NCBI RefSeq assembly: GCF_031348265.1
Contig: NZ_CP133771.1
Span: 8,246,001-8,310,000, forward strand
Source: Streptomyces collinus
Lineage (GTDB): Bacteria > Actinomycetota > Actinomycetes > Streptomycetales > Streptomycetaceae
Direction of reading: 5' to 3'
DNA length: 64,000 nt
Shown one piece after another: positions 16,385 to 25,945 of the stretch. Under the pieces are notes generated by a model that was given only the letters and a program-made list of their open reading frames with translations, did not search any database and was not told the origin of the DNA. How positions within the stretch are numbered: the first letter of the stretch is position 1; each line of letters begins with the position of its first letter. The position numbers were made by a program, and so were the translations under genes.

Positions 16385-17353
16385 ATGCAGTACGTGAAGC
16401 TCGGTTCGACGGGCCTGGACGTCTCGCGGATCTGTCTGGGGTGCATGACCTACGGTCTGCCCGACCGTGGCCGGCACGCGTGGACCCTCGACGAGGAGGC
16501 CTCGCGCCCGCTGATCCGGCAGGCGGTCGAAGCGGGCGTCACCTTCTTCGACACGGCGAACATGTACTCCGACGGCACCAGCGAGGAGATCGTCGGCCGG
16601 GCGCTGCGCGACTTCGCGCGCCGGGAGGAGATCGTGCTCGCGACGAAGGTGTACTACCCGATGCGGCCCGGGCCGAACAGCGGCGGTCTGTCCCGCAAGG
16701 CGATCATGACCGAGCTCGACCGGAGTCTCACCCGCCTCGGCACCGACTACGTCGACCTCTACCAGATCCACCGCTTCGATCCGCACACCCCGGTCGAGGA
16801 GACGATGGAGGCCCTGCACGACGTCGTCAAGGCGGGCAAGGTCCGCTACATCGGGGCGAGTTCGATGTACGCCTGGCAGTTCTCCAAGATGCAGTACACC
16901 GCCCGGCTGAACGGCTGGACACCCTTCGTCTCCATGCAGAACCACTACAACCTGATCTACCGCGAGGAGGAGCGCGAGATGCTGCCCCTGTGCGCGGACC
17001 AGGGCGTGGGCGTCCTGCCCTGGAGCCCGCTCGCCCGCGGCCGGCTCACCCGGGACTGGGACACGACCACCGAGCGCAGCGCCACCGACACCTTCGGCAG
17101 CAGCCTGTACCAGGAGGGCGACCGCACCATCGTCGAGGCGGTCACCCGCATCGCCGGGGAGCGGGGCGTCCCCCGCGCGCAGGTCGCCCTCGCCTGGCTC
17201 CTCCACCAGCCCACGGTGACCGCCCCGATCGTCGGCGCCTCCCGGGCCGGGCACCTGGAGGACGCGGTGGCGGCCGTGGAGATCGAGCTGAGCGACAAGG
17301 AACTGGAGGAGCTGGAGCGCCCCTACGGCCCCCATCCGGTTGCCGGGCACTGA
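16385..17353 (+). CDS. Aldo/keto reductase
   Basis: A 322-residue NADPH-dependent aldo/keto reductase of the YghZ/Kv-beta-like group. It starts MQYVKLGSTGLDVSRICLGC, has FFDTANMYSDGTSEEIVGRA (catalytic Asp and Tyr), the Lys in VLATKVYY, and DLYQIHRFD. The C-terminus keeps PIVGASRAGHLEDA for cofactor binding. The ATG at 16385 is chosen for its AGGAG site and the conserved start; the upstream frame is open but not conserved. The substrate is unknown. Confidence 0.92.
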   Translation: MQYVKLGSTGLDVSRICLGCMTYGLPDRGRHAWTLDEEASRPLIRQAVEAGVTFFDTANMYSDGTSEEIVGRALRDFARREEIVLATKVYYPMRPGPNSGGLSRKAIMTELDRSLTRLGTDYVDLYQIHRFDPHTPVEETMEALHDVVKAGKVRYIGASSMYAWQFSKMQYTARLNGWTPFVSMQNHYNLIYREEEREMLPLCADQGVGVLPWSPLARGRLTRDWDTTTERSATDTFGSSLYQEGDRTIVEAVTRIAGERGVPRAQVALAWLLHQPTVTAPIVGASRAGHLEDAVAAVEIELSDKELEELERPYGPHPVAGH

Positions 17354-17372
17354 ACGTGCGGCTCGCGGCTGC

Positions 17373-18215
17373 TCAGTGGGGACCCTGCGGCTCGAACTCC
17401 GTGCCGCAGGGTCCCGCCCCCTCGCTCTCCGCCAGCTCCACCCTCGCCCCGCTCATCGCCAGCGTCCGGTAGAAGCGCCCGATCCGCTCCGCCGACCGCC
17501 CCACGTAGTGCCCGATGAACGACCGCCGGAACCGCTCTGCCGACCGGTTCGGCTGTGAGCCGTGCACCAGGCTCCCGTTGAAGAACAGGACGTCCCCCGG
17601 CGCCATGTCCACCGGCACCGGCGCCAGCCCCGGCGGCGGCGGAACGTACTCCCGGGCGAAGGACACGTCCGAGTCGGCCGTCTCCGGGCAGAACACGTCC
17701 ATGCGGTGCGTGCCCGGCACGACCTCCAGCCCGCCGTTCTCCCGGTCGATCACATCGCAGGCCACCCACGCGGCCACGCACGTGCCCGGCTCCACTCGCA
17801 GGTAGAAGTTGTCCTGGTGCAGCGCCTGCCCCCGGGCCCCCGGCGGCTTGAAGTAGAACATGCTCTGCGCGGCCAGCACCTCCTCCCCGAGGAGGGCCTC
17901 CAGGACCGTCCGCAGCCGGGCGTCCAGCAGGACCTCGCGCGCCAGGCCGTTGATCTCGTGCGGGTGCATCACCCGCGGCCAGACGTGCAGCGGGTCGGTG
18001 CCCGGCCCTTCCTCGGCGCGCGGCTCGAAGTGCCCGGGCACCGGACCGGCCGCCCGCAGCGCCGCGAACTCGCCGCACAGCCGCTCGATCTCGTCGGTCC
18101 CGAAGAGCCCGCGCACCACCGTGAAGCCGTCCTCCTCGAAGCCCTCCCGGTATCGCCGGAGCCCGGCGGGGTCCAGGATGGGAGCGCCGGCGGCGCTGTT
18201 GCCCGTGACTGTCAT
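17373..18215 (-). CDS. Phytanoyl-CoA dioxygenase (PhyH)-family oxygenase
   Basis: A 280-residue Fe(II)/2-oxoglutarate oxygenase. The iron ligands are visible as HQDNFY (HxD) near residue 137 and the distal His in GSLVHGSQPNRS, followed by the Arg that binds 2-oxoglutarate. PhyH proteins hydroxylate diverse small molecules, including osmolytes and antibiotic intermediates. GAGGAG precedes the ATG. It is divergent from an AraC-type regulator 78 bases away, which is the likely control gene. Confidence 0.9.
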   Translation of the reverse strand: MTVTGNSAAGAPILDPAGLRRYREGFEEDGFTVVRGLFGTDEIERLCGEFAALRAAGPVPGHFEPRAEEGPGTDPLHVWPRVMHPHEINGLAREVLLDARLRTVLEALLGEEVLAAQSMFYFKPPGARGQALHQDNFYLRVEPGTCVAAWVACDVIDRENGGLEVVPGTHRMDVFCPETADSDVSFAREYVPPPPGLAPVPVDMAPGDVLFFNGSLVHGSQPNRSAERFRRSFIGHYVGRSAERIGRFYRTLAMSGARVELAESEGAGPCGTEFEPQGPH

Positions 18216-18293
18216 GGACGCACTCCTCGGTCGGTGTCATCAGGTGTCATCGGTACGGAACGCTAGGCCCCGGGGCCGCCCAGGAGGATGCCC

Positions 18294-19235
18294 GTGCGTG
18301 CTGACGGATTGCCCACCGCTGCTGGGAACCTGAACCCCGGCGACCCCGGCGACCCCGGCGACCCCGCCCCGCCGCCCGGACTGGTGGTGCTCGGTCACTT
18401 CGACCAGAGCCCCGGCTACGGCGTCAGCCGGCCGTACGGCTCGGCGAGCTGGCTCTTCACCTGGACCACCGCAGGCCGGGGACGGCTGTGGCAGGGCGGC
18501 GCGCGGACCTCGGCCGGCGCGGGCGAACTGGTCGTGCTCGCCCCCGGCGTCCCGCACGGCTACGCCGTCGAGCCCGGCGCCCGGCACTGGCGGTTCTGGT
18601 GGGCGCACTGCCAGGCCCGCCCGTCCTGGACCGCGTGGCTGCGGCCGTACGACGCCGGGGACGGGATGTACGTCGTCACCTCCGCCCCGGCCGGTGTGCA
18701 CGGCCGCGTCGAGACGGCGTTCCGGCGCATGCACGCCGACGCCCGCTGGACCGGCACCGAGGCACCGCCCGGCGCGGCACCTCCGGACGGGCAGGTCGCC
18801 GTGGCGCACGGCAGCGCGGCCCGCGAACTGGCCCTGTGCGCACTGGAGGAGATCGTCCTCCTCACCACCGCCGGTGCCCGGCCGACGGAGCCCCGGCCCG
18901 GCCTCGACGCACGGATCCGCCGCGCCCAGGAGCTGATCGACGCCGACCCGGGCGCCCCGCACACCGTCACGTCGCTCGCCGGGGTCGTCGCGCTGTCGCC
19001 GTCCCGCTTCGCCCATCTGTTCACCCGGCAGGTCGGGCAGTCGCCCATGCGGGCCCTGCGCGAGGCGCGGCTGCGGCACGCCGCCCGGTTGCTGGAGGGC
19101 ACCGACCTGCCGGTGGAACGCGTCGCCGCGGCCTCGGGGTTCGCCAGCGCGTTCCACTTCAACCGCACCTTTCGCGAACGCTATGGAGCACCCCCCGGTG
19201 CCTACCGCACGCGGCACGGCGAGCCGCCCGCCTGA
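18294..19235 (+). CDS. AraC-family transcriptional regulator
   Basis: A 313-residue regulator. The N-terminal cupin-like sensing domain includes LFTWTTAGRGRLWQGG and VLAPGVPHGYAVE. The C-terminal part has two helix-turn-helix units, VTSLAGVVALSPSRFAHLFT and VERVAAASGFASAFHFNRTF. The GTG at 18294 is preferred because AGGAGG (18282-18287) is six bases before it but directly touches the alternative ATG at 18288. Near the N-terminus three 9-bp repeats (GGCGACCCC, 18339-18365) encode Gly-Asp-Pro repeats. It probably controls the divergent PhyH gene. Confidence 0.9.
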   Translation: MRADGLPTAAGNLNPGDPGDPGDPAPPPGLVVLGHFDQSPGYGVSRPYGSASWLFTWTTAGRGRLWQGGARTSAGAGELVVLAPGVPHGYAVEPGARHWRFWWAHCQARPSWTAWLRPYDAGDGMYVVTSAPAGVHGRVETAFRRMHADARWTGTEAPPGAAPPDGQVAVAHGSAARELALCALEEIVLLTTAGARPTEPRPGLDARIRRAQELIDADPGAPHTVTSLAGVVALSPSRFAHLFTRQVGQSPMRALREARLRHAARLLEGTDLPVERVAAASGFASAFHFNRTFRERYGAPPGAYRTRHGEPPA

Positions 19236-19610
19236 GCACCGCTATTGGTTCCCCGACCGGCCGCGAAAGGCAGGGGCCCGGAAGGCGGCCGGCGGTGTGA
19301 GCTGCTGTGCAGGAGGTGGCTCAATGGTTTCCGCGCCACCTCGGGAGGCGGGCAAAATGCGCGTCGCTAAAGGGGGCAGACACCACGGAAATGCCTTTCA
19401 CTCCGCTGATTGACATCTTGTCAAAAGGCCCTGGCGGCGCACGCAATGGACGAAACCGCTGGATCTCTTGTTCCCTGTCGCTGACCTGTGCAAAGGTGTG
19501 CCCTGTCGGCGTGCCCACATCACGCCTTTCTTTCGTATGCGCGAGGCCGACGAGCCGGCATACCCCTTGGTATGGACTTTACCCCGCATGTCCTTGAGAG
19601 GAATGCAGCC
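19236..19610. other. Intergenic region upstream of the ricin-domain gene
   Basis: No supported ORF in this 375-base region. It contains the inverted repeat TTGACA-TCT-TGTCAA (19410-19424), which also looks like a -35 hexamer. Confidence 0.55.
19410..19424. promoter_or_regulatory. TTGACA inverted repeat, possible operator or promoter element
   Basis: TTGACA and its exact complement TGTCAA flank TCT. It lies about 190 bases before the ricin-domain gene. It could be a regulator site overlapping a -35 element. No clear -10 hexamer could be fixed. Confidence 0.4.
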
Positions 19611-21893
19611 TTGAAAGACGCAGGCCCGTCGAATTCCCCGGCCCCGGCCCGCAGCTTCGGCGCGACGGACGAGCAACTGAGCGCGGAGCTCAGGAAGTGG
19701 ACCGGGGCGACGCCCGCGCTCCACCCCGTCGGCGAACTGCTGGACCGGCACTGGGAGGCGGCCTTCGGCTACGCCCGGCTGTGCACCGACGGCCCGCGCT
19801 CCGCGGGGATCCTCACCACCGCCGCCTTCACCCGGCTCTTCGGTGAAACCCTCCGCCAGAACGGCCCGACCTCCGCATGGCGGTCCCACCTGCTCGTCAC
19901 CGTGCGGCGCATCGCTGCCGAGTGGGCCGGTGACCACAGAGTCGACATGCTCCACCCGGAGTTGCTCACCGGCACCGGCGAGGGGGAGCGCCCCGCCTCC
20001 CGGCTGCTGCCCTCGCAGCGGCGGCGCCTGCTGTCCGGGGCCTTCCAGCGGCTGCCCCAGTCCGCCCGCTGCCTGCTGTGGCACGTCGACGTCGAGGCCG
20101 AACCCCTCACGTCCCCGGCCGGGTTGCTCGGCCTGGACGAGGAGGGCGCACGCGTCGAACTGGGCCGGGCCCGGGACCGGCTGCGCGAGGAATGCCTTCA
20201 GCTGCACCGCGAACTCGCCCCCGACGAGGAGTGCCGGCGCTATCTGCGTCTGCTCGACGTGACGTACCGGCGCGGGGGTCTCGCCCTCGACCCGGATCTA
20301 CGCGCGCATATCGAGGGCTGCGGGCACTGCGACGCAGCCGCCGACCAGCTCGACCAGTTCAACCACGGCCTCGGCGCCGCCCTCTCGGAGGCGGTGCTGG
20401 GCTGGGGCGGGCGGGCGTACGCACAGAGCCGGGCGGACGAGGCGGGGGAGAGCGCCGGGGGCGGGCGTCCCGCGGAGCGCGGGAGGCCCGGGGGTCCGGC
20501 CGGTGCGGCCACCGCCGCGACCCCGGCCGCCGCGGCACGTGAGCTGTTCCCGGACCCGGTGGCCCTGGCACGCGAGGTCTTCCCGGACCCGGCCGGCATG
20601 GCGTACGAGATCATTCCGGAGCCGGTCCGGCCGCCGCGTGAGTCCTTCCCCGAGCCGGCCCGTGAGCGGCGTCAGGTCTCTCCGGATCCGGTCCGGGCCG
20701 AGCGTGCGCCCTTCCCCGGGCCGGCTGAAGACGGGCACGGGGCCTTCCCGGACCCGGTCGCCCTCGCCGGCACCGTCGGGGAGTCGTTCACCGATCCGGG
20801 CGGCCCGGCGGCCGTGCCGCCGCCTCCCGCGGCGGCGGGGGCGGGCACACCCCTCGACAGGGCCCACGCTCCGGTCACGACCGGTGCGGGTCTCTCCCTG
20901 CCGCCGCAGGCCGCCGCCTCCCCGGGGCCCCGGCGCGAAGGGCCCCGGACCGCAGCCCGAAGATCCGCCCACAGGACGGCCCGCCGTGCCGCCCGGCGGC
21001 GCAACCTCACCGTGGGCATCCTGACGGTCAGCGGCCTCGTCGTCCTGCCGCTGGTCCTGTGGTCCACCGGCAACGGCGGTGACAATGCCCCGGCCGGTGC
21101 CGACCGGCCCTCCGGCGAAGCACCCGACTCCGAGGCGGGCGGGCCGACCACCGACCCTTCCTGGGCCGGGGCGGACGAGGCCGCGAAGGGCGCCCTGCGC
21201 GGGCGGCTGCACAATGTCGCCTCGGGCCTGTGCGTGGGAATCGACGGCAAGAAGGCCGTCGAGGACGGCGAGGCCGAACTCACCACCTGCTCCGCGGACG
21301 CCGCCCAGCAGTGGACGTACGAGACCGACGGACTGCTGCGCAACGGTGCCGCCCCCGACCTGTGCCTGGACTCGCAGCTGGGCTACTCGGTGCGGCTGGC
21401 CCCCTGCGCGGGCGCCTCCCGGCCGGACCCGAAGAACATCCGCTACGACTTCACCCTCCAGGGCGCCCTCGTGCCCCGCTGGGACCAGGACCTCGCCCTG
21501 ACCCCGGCCGCGACCAACGGCTCGGGGGCCCTGGTCCTCAAGGCCCGCACGGACGACGAGGTCCAGCGCTGGGTGATCGACACCTCCAAGGCCGACCTCC
21601 AGATGGAGGCCGTCAACTGGAACGCGGCCGTTCCGGCCCAGCGCACCACGCCCACGCCGACCCCGTCGAAGACGCCCGAGCCCTCACCGACGCCGTCCGC
21701 GACCTCCCCGGCACCGAAGCCCGCGCCGAGCAGCCCGGCCGCCACCGAATCGCCCTGCCACCGCTACGGCTACTACTGCGACGAGGACGGCCGGTACGGC
21801 AACCCGGGAGACGGCTACCCCGGCTACGGCTACGGCCCCGGCGGCTACGGCGGCTATGGGGGCTATGGCTACGGGGGAGACGGCCGCCGCTGA
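19611..21893 (+). CDS. Sigma-like / zinc-finger-like / transmembrane / ricin-B lectin fusion protein
   Basis: A 760-residue modular protein. The N-terminal ~200 residues resemble ECF sigma regions 2 and 4 (VRRIAAEW; FQRLPQSARCLLWHVDVEAE). A putative zinc-finger segment HIEGCGHCDAA follows, then a long Pro/Glu/Asp linker with imperfect FPDP-type repeats (about residues 300-405). One membrane helix is at VGILTVSGLVVLPLVLW, and an extracellular ricin-type lectin domain contains QQWTYETDGLLRNGAAPDLC. The tail is Gly/Tyr-rich (YGYGPGGYGGYGG). The TTG at 19611 is chosen for GAGAGGA eight bases upstream; an in-frame ATG at 19572 lacks a site. A shorter paralogue lies at 34376-35998. Possibly a transmembrane sugar-sensing regulator; function unknown. 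Confidence 0.82.
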   Translation: MKDAGPSNSPAPARSFGATDEQLSAELRKWTGATPALHPVGELLDRHWEAAFGYARLCTDGPRSAGILTTAAFTRLFGETLRQNGPTSAWRSHLLVTVRRIAAEWAGDHRVDMLHPELLTGTGEGERPASRLLPSQRRRLLSGAFQRLPQSARCLLWHVDVEAEPLTSPAGLLGLDEEGARVELGRARDRLREECLQLHRELAPDEECRRYLRLLDVTYRRGGLALDPDLRAHIEGCGHCDAAADQLDQFNHGLGAALSEAVLGWGGRAYAQSRADEAGESAGGGRPAERGRPGGPAGAATAATPAAAARELFPDPVALAREVFPDPAGMAYEIIPEPVRPPRESFPEPARERRQVSPDPVRAERAPFPGPAEDGHGAFPDPVALAGTVGESFTDPGGPAAVPPPPAAAGAGTPLDRAHAPVTTGAGLSLPPQAAASPGPRREGPRTAARRSAHRTARRAARRRNLTVGILTVSGLVVLPLVLWSTGNGGDNAPAGADRPSGEAPDSEAGGPTTDPSWAGADEAAKGALRGRLHNVASGLCVGIDGKKAVEDGEAELTTCSADAAQQWTYETDGLLRNGAAPDLCLDSQLGYSVRLAPCAGASRPDPKNIRYDFTLQGALVPRWDQDLALTPAATNGSGALVLKARTDDEVQRWVIDTSKADLQMEAVNWNAAVPAQRTTPTPTPSKTPEPSPTPSATSPAPKPAPSSPAATESPCHRYGYYCDEDGRYGNPGDGYPGYGYGPGGYGGYGGYGYGGDGRR

Positions 21894-21905
21894 CCGGGCG
21901 TGCGC

Positions 21906-23136
21906 TCACGCCCCGACCACGGTCAGGGACAGCCACAGGGCCACCACGGCCGGCACCAGCGCGGCCGGTACGGCGAGCAGTCCGAGCCGGGTGAACTCCC
22001 CGAGCCCGACCCGGTGCCCGTGCTGCTGCACGATCCGCCGCCACAGCAGGGTCGCCAGTGATCCGGCGTAGGTCAGGTTGGGGCCGATGTTCACGCCGAG
22101 CAGTACCGCCAGCACGGCGCCGGGACCGGCCCCGGCGGTCAGGGGCAGCAGCACCAGCACCGCGGGCAGGTTGTTGATGAGGTTCGCCAGGACGGCGGCC
22201 AGCGCGGCCACGCCCAGCAGCGTGAGCAGGCCCGACCCGTCGGGCAGCACACGCCGCAGTGCGTCGGCGAGCCCGTGGTCGACGACCGCGCGCACCACGA
22301 CGCCGAGCGCGAGCACGAACGCGAGGAAGGCCGGGGAGGCGGACCGCACCACCGTCAGCGGCGTCGCCCGCCGCCGCAGCAGCGCCCGCCCGGCCAGCAC
22401 CAGGGCACCGGCCGTCGCGGCCCAGGCCGGCTCGATCCCCACCGCGGAGGCCACCACGAACCCGGCGAGCGTGCAGCCGACCGTGACGAGGGCGAACAGC
22501 GGGAGCGGCTCGGGACGCCGCTCGGGGTCGGGGGGAGGGGAGGGGCGCTGCCAGTTCCTCGTCGAAGAAGCGCCGGAACACCAGGTACTCGGCGGCGATC
22601 GCGACCAGCCAGGGCAGTGCCATCAGGGCCGCGAAGCGGGTGAAGCTCAGCCCGCTCGCGGTGAAGGCCAGCAGATTGGTCAGGTTGGACACCGGCAGCA
22701 GCAGTGAGGCGGTGTTCGACAGATGGGCGCAGGCGTACAGGTGCGGCCGGGCCCGGACGCCCATCCTGGTGGCGGTGGCGAGCACCACCGGGGTCAGCAG
22801 GACGACGGTCGCGTCCAGACTGAGCACGGCCGTGATGACGGACGCCAGTGCGAACACCGCGGTGAGCAGCCGGGTGGGGCGCCCGGCGGCCCAGCGGGCC
22901 ATCCACGCCCCGCAGGCCGTGAACAGTCCCTCGACGTCACAGAAGTGGGCGAGTACCAGCACGGCCGCGAGGAAGCCGACCACCGGCCCCAGCCGCTGGA
23001 CCTCCTCCCAGGCGTGCTCCGGCGAGATCACGCCGAGGGCGAGGGCGAGTCCTGCGGCCGGCACCGCCAGCACGGCCTCGGGCAGGCCCTTCGGGCGGGC
23101 GACGGCCCAGACCAGCACGGCGGCCAGCAGCGTCAC
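21906..23136 (-). pseudogene. ArsB/SLC13-like transporter, frameshifted
   Basis: The product is a membrane protein of about 400 residues resembling ArsB-type ion transporters (VLSLDATVVLLTPVVLATAT; LSNTASLLLPVSNLTNLLAF; later LANLINNLPAVLVLLPL and GVNIGPNLTYAGSLATLLWR). The frame breaks near 22530-22540: upstream of it one frame encodes the first half, downstream another encodes the rest. A G-rich tract (GGGGGG at 22530-22535, then AGGGGAGGGG) lies there, and removing one base restores a continuous protein. Either a real indel in a homopolymer or a sequencing error. A GTG at 23136 is the first usable start. Substrate unproven. Confidence 0.8.
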
Positions 23137-23248
23137 GGACAGGACTTCGGCGAGCAGGGTGTTCAGAGCGAGGTCCTCCGGGACGCGATCGTTCGTGCCC
23201 GCTCATGAAACCAGCTGTGGGTAAGAGCCCCTCGGCGGCCCCCACCGT

Positions 23249-23297
23249 CCCGGCCAGGGGCCGGTCGGGGGGCGCCCGTCACCGGCCCCTGGCCGGG
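23249..23297. terminator. Strong 17-bp hairpin
   Basis: CCCGGCCAGGGGCCGGT at 23249-23265 pairs perfectly with 23281-23297, leaving a 15-base loop. It lies six bases after the stop of the minus-strand SpoIIE-type gene and should end its transcript. Confidence 0.85.
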
Positions 23298-23302
23298 CGC
23301 GT

Positions 23303-25690
23303 TCAGATCTCGTCGTCGAGCAGGGCCAGCTCCGACCAGATCGTCTTGCCCTCGGCGGTGTGCCTGCTTCCCCACCGCTGGGTGAGCTGGGCGACCAGGA
23401 GCAGACCGCGGCCGCCCTCGTCCCAGGTCTTGGCCCGGCGCAGGTGCGGGGCCGTGTGGTTGGTGTCGGACACCTCGCAGATCAGGGTGGCCGCGTCATG
23501 GATCAGCCGCAGCCGGATGGGCGGGGCGCCGTAGCGGATGGCGTTGGTGACCAGTTCGCTCACGACCAGCTCGGCGGTGAACGTCGCCTCGGTCAGCCCC
23601 CAGCGTTCGAGCTGGTCGACGACCTGCTTGCGGATGGGGGCCACCAGCGCCGGGTCGGCGGGGATGTCCCAGGTGGCGACCTGGGCGGACGGCAGGCCGC
23701 GGGTGCGGGCCAGCAGCAGGGCCACGTCGTCGCTGGAGCCGCCCGGCGGGAGCAGGCTGTGCAGGACGCGGTCGCAGGTCTCGTCCAGGGAGTCGGAGGG
23801 CGCCGACAGGGCCTCGCGGAGCATCCGGCCGCTCGCGTCGAGGTCCCGCTCGCGGCTCGCCAGCAGCCCGTCCGTGTGGAACGCCAGGACGCTGCCCTCC
23901 CGCAGTTCCACCTCGGCGGACTCGAACGGCAGCCCTCCGACGCCCAGCGGGGGACCCGAGGGCAGGTCGAGCTGCCGGGCCGGGCCGTCCGGCGGCACGA
24001 GCAGGGGCAGCGGATGCCCCGCACGGGCCAGGCTGCAGCGCCGCGACACCGGGTCGTACACCGCGTAGAGGCAGGTCGCGCCCACCTCTCCGGTGCCGTT
24101 GTCCCCGCCGGCCTCCTGGGACAGCCGGACGACCAGGTCGTCGAGGTGGGTGAGCAGCTCGTCGGGGGCCAGGTCGATGTCGGCGAGCGTGCGCACGGCG
24201 GTGCGCAGCCGGCCCATGGTGGCCGAGGCCTGGATGCCGTGACCGACGACGTCCCCGACGACCATGGCGACCCGCATCCCGGACAGCGGGATCACGTCGA
24301 ACCAGTCGCCGCCGACGCCGGAGCGGATGGCCGGCAGATAGCGGGAGGCCGCCTCCACCGCGGCGGTGTGCGGCAGGGTGCGGGGCAGCAGGCTGCGCTG
24401 CAGGGCGAGGGTGGTCTCGCGCTCGCGGGAGTAGCGGCGCGCGTTGTCGATGCAGACGGCGGCCCGGGCCGTGACCTCCTCGGCCAGCAGCACGTCGTCG
24501 TCGGTGAACGCCTCGGGGCGCCGGAAACGGGTGAAGACCGCCACGCCGAGCGTCGTGCCCCGGGCCTGGAGCGGGACGGACATCGTGGAGTGGATGCCGT
24601 ACTCGTGGACCCGCTGGAAGCGCACCGGGTCCCAGGCGAGCCACTGCTCCAGGTCGCCGGAGGAGCCCGTGGCCACGACGGTGCGCCCCGCGACCAGCGA
24701 GGCGGTCTGCGGGGAGTTCTCCGGGTAGACGTCGACCTGACCGGGCTTGACGACGGCTTCGGGGCTGCCCCGGTTGACCGACTGGTGGGCGGCCCGGCGC
24801 AGCTGCACCGGCGGGGCCGGCGTACCGGGAGCCTCGCCGCCGGCCTCCTGCGCCTCCAGCAGGTCGACGCTGACGAAGTCGGCGAGCGCGGGGACGCTCA
24901 CGTCCGCGAGCTCCTGAGCCGTCCGGGTGACGTCGAGGGTGGTGCCGATGCGCACGCTCGCCTCGTTGACCAGCTGGAGCCGTTCCCGTGACCGGTACTG
25001 GTCGGAGAAGTCATGGGCCGTCACGCACACGCCGCGCACCCGGCCGGTCCCGTCGGTGAGCGGCGCCATCCGGGCCAGCCAGGCGTGTGCGGCCCTGCTC
25101 TCGCCGGTGGCCTTCATGTACGTCTGCATGTCCTGCCGCCGGCCGGTGCCCAGCACTTCGCGCAGATTCTCTTCGAGCTCGGCGTTCTGCGGCCGGCTGC
25201 CGACGTCGGTGGGCTTCAGGCCCAGCATCCGCCCGGCGGGCAGTCCCAGGAGGTCCGCCATGGCCTCGTTGACGCCCCGCAGCCGCAGTCCCTCGTCGAA
25301 GATCATCGTGGCGCAGGGCGACTGCGTCAGGGCCAGGCGCACCAGCGGGTCGTCCGCCGGTCCGGAGCCGGTGGCCTCCGGCGGGGACACCGCGAGCCAC
25401 TCGGTCGTCTTCGGCCCGTCGGGCGGCCTGCGATGGGCCAGCACCCAGACGGACACGGGGTGGCCGTCGCGGTGGCGCAGGGTGAGGGTGCCGCTCCAGC
25501 GGGAGTCGTCCGGCACGGACGGGAGGTCCGTGCCCTCGGCCAGCAGCGCTGCGGCCGGGCGGCCGACGACCTCGGCGGCGGTGTGGCCCAGCAGCCGGCG
25601 GGCGCCCTCGCTCCACTCGGTGAGCGTGCCGTCGACGGCGATGACGGCACGGGCGGCCAAGCCATCGTCGAACACCTCGTCCGGGCTCAT
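23303..25690 (-). CDS. PAS/GAF/SpoIIE-type PP2C phosphatase with ATPase domain
   Basis: A 795-residue signalling protein. In order: two PAS-like domains (about 1-110 and 125-245), a GAF domain (about 255-430), a SpoIIE/PP2C phosphatase domain (GGDWFDVIPLSG, VGDVVGHGIQA, FHTDGLLASR, SSDDVALLLAR), and a C-terminal anti-sigma-type HATPase_c domain (ELVVSELVTNAIRYG, GGRGLLLV). Such proteins usually act in partner-switching control of alternative sigma factors: the phosphatase dephosphorylates an anti-sigma antagonist and the ATPase domain resembles its kinase. The ATG at 25690 follows GGAG; the frame upstream is open but unconserved. Soluble, with no membrane segment. Confidence 0.92.
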   Translation of the reverse strand: MSPDEVFDDGLAARAVIAVDGTLTEWSEGARRLLGHTAAEVVGRPAAALLAEGTDLPSVPDDSRWSGTLTLRHRDGHPVSVWVLAHRRPPDGPKTTEWLAVSPPEATGSGPADDPLVRLALTQSPCATMIFDEGLRLRGVNEAMADLLGLPAGRMLGLKPTDVGSRPQNAELEENLREVLGTGRRQDMQTYMKATGESRAAHAWLARMAPLTDGTGRVRGVCVTAHDFSDQYRSRERLQLVNEASVRIGTTLDVTRTAQELADVSVPALADFVSVDLLEAQEAGGEAPGTPAPPVQLRRAAHQSVNRGSPEAVVKPGQVDVYPENSPQTASLVAGRTVVATGSSGDLEQWLAWDPVRFQRVHEYGIHSTMSVPLQARGTTLGVAVFTRFRRPEAFTDDDVLLAEEVTARAAVCIDNARRYSRERETTLALQRSLLPRTLPHTAAVEAASRYLPAIRSGVGGDWFDVIPLSGMRVAMVVGDVVGHGIQASATMGRLRTAVRTLADIDLAPDELLTHLDDLVVRLSQEAGGDNGTGEVGATCLYAVYDPVSRRCSLARAGHPLPLLVPPDGPARQLDLPSGPPLGVGGLPFESAEVELREGSVLAFHTDGLLASRERDLDASGRMLREALSAPSDSLDETCDRVLHSLLPPGGSSDDVALLLARTRGLPSAQVATWDIPADPALVAPIRKQVVDQLERWGLTEATFTAELVVSELVTNAIRYGAPPIRLRLIHDAATLICEVSDTNHTAPHLRRAKTWDEGGRGLLLVAQLTQRWGSRHTAEGKTIWSELALLDDEI

Positions 25691-25884
25691 CGTCGCGACT
25701 CCATGCGGACACTCACAGTGAACAGGGAAGCCAGTTGAGTTCCAGCGTAGTCCGTAGGCACCCGACGTGGACCGGTAACCCCCGTGCCGGCCGCGCGGCC
25801 GGAGGCAAGGTGCACATCCGGTCGAAGTGAGCCCTGGGGCAGAAGGAAGCTCCCGCACCCTTGACGGTCATGTGTGACAGGTCG

Positions 25885-25895
25885 ACAGAATCTGT
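25885..25895. promoter_or_regulatory. Short inverted repeat in SpoIIE/GH2 divergent promoter region
   Basis: ACAGA-A-TCTGT lies 50 bases before the GH2 start, in the 255-base gap shared with the divergent phosphatase gene. A TTGACG element at 25861-25866 could be a -35. Weak evidence for an operator; no CebR-type box is present. Confidence 0.3.
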
Positions 25896-25945
25896 TTGTT
25901 CGCGATGAGTTGTGAGTACTTCTGAGTCCTCATGAGGGAGCCGCC

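Noticed and set aside
18339..18365. Three 9-bp repeats GGCGACCCC
   Set aside because: They encode Gly-Asp-Pro repeats in the N-terminus of the AraC-type regulator and show no sign of a separate element.
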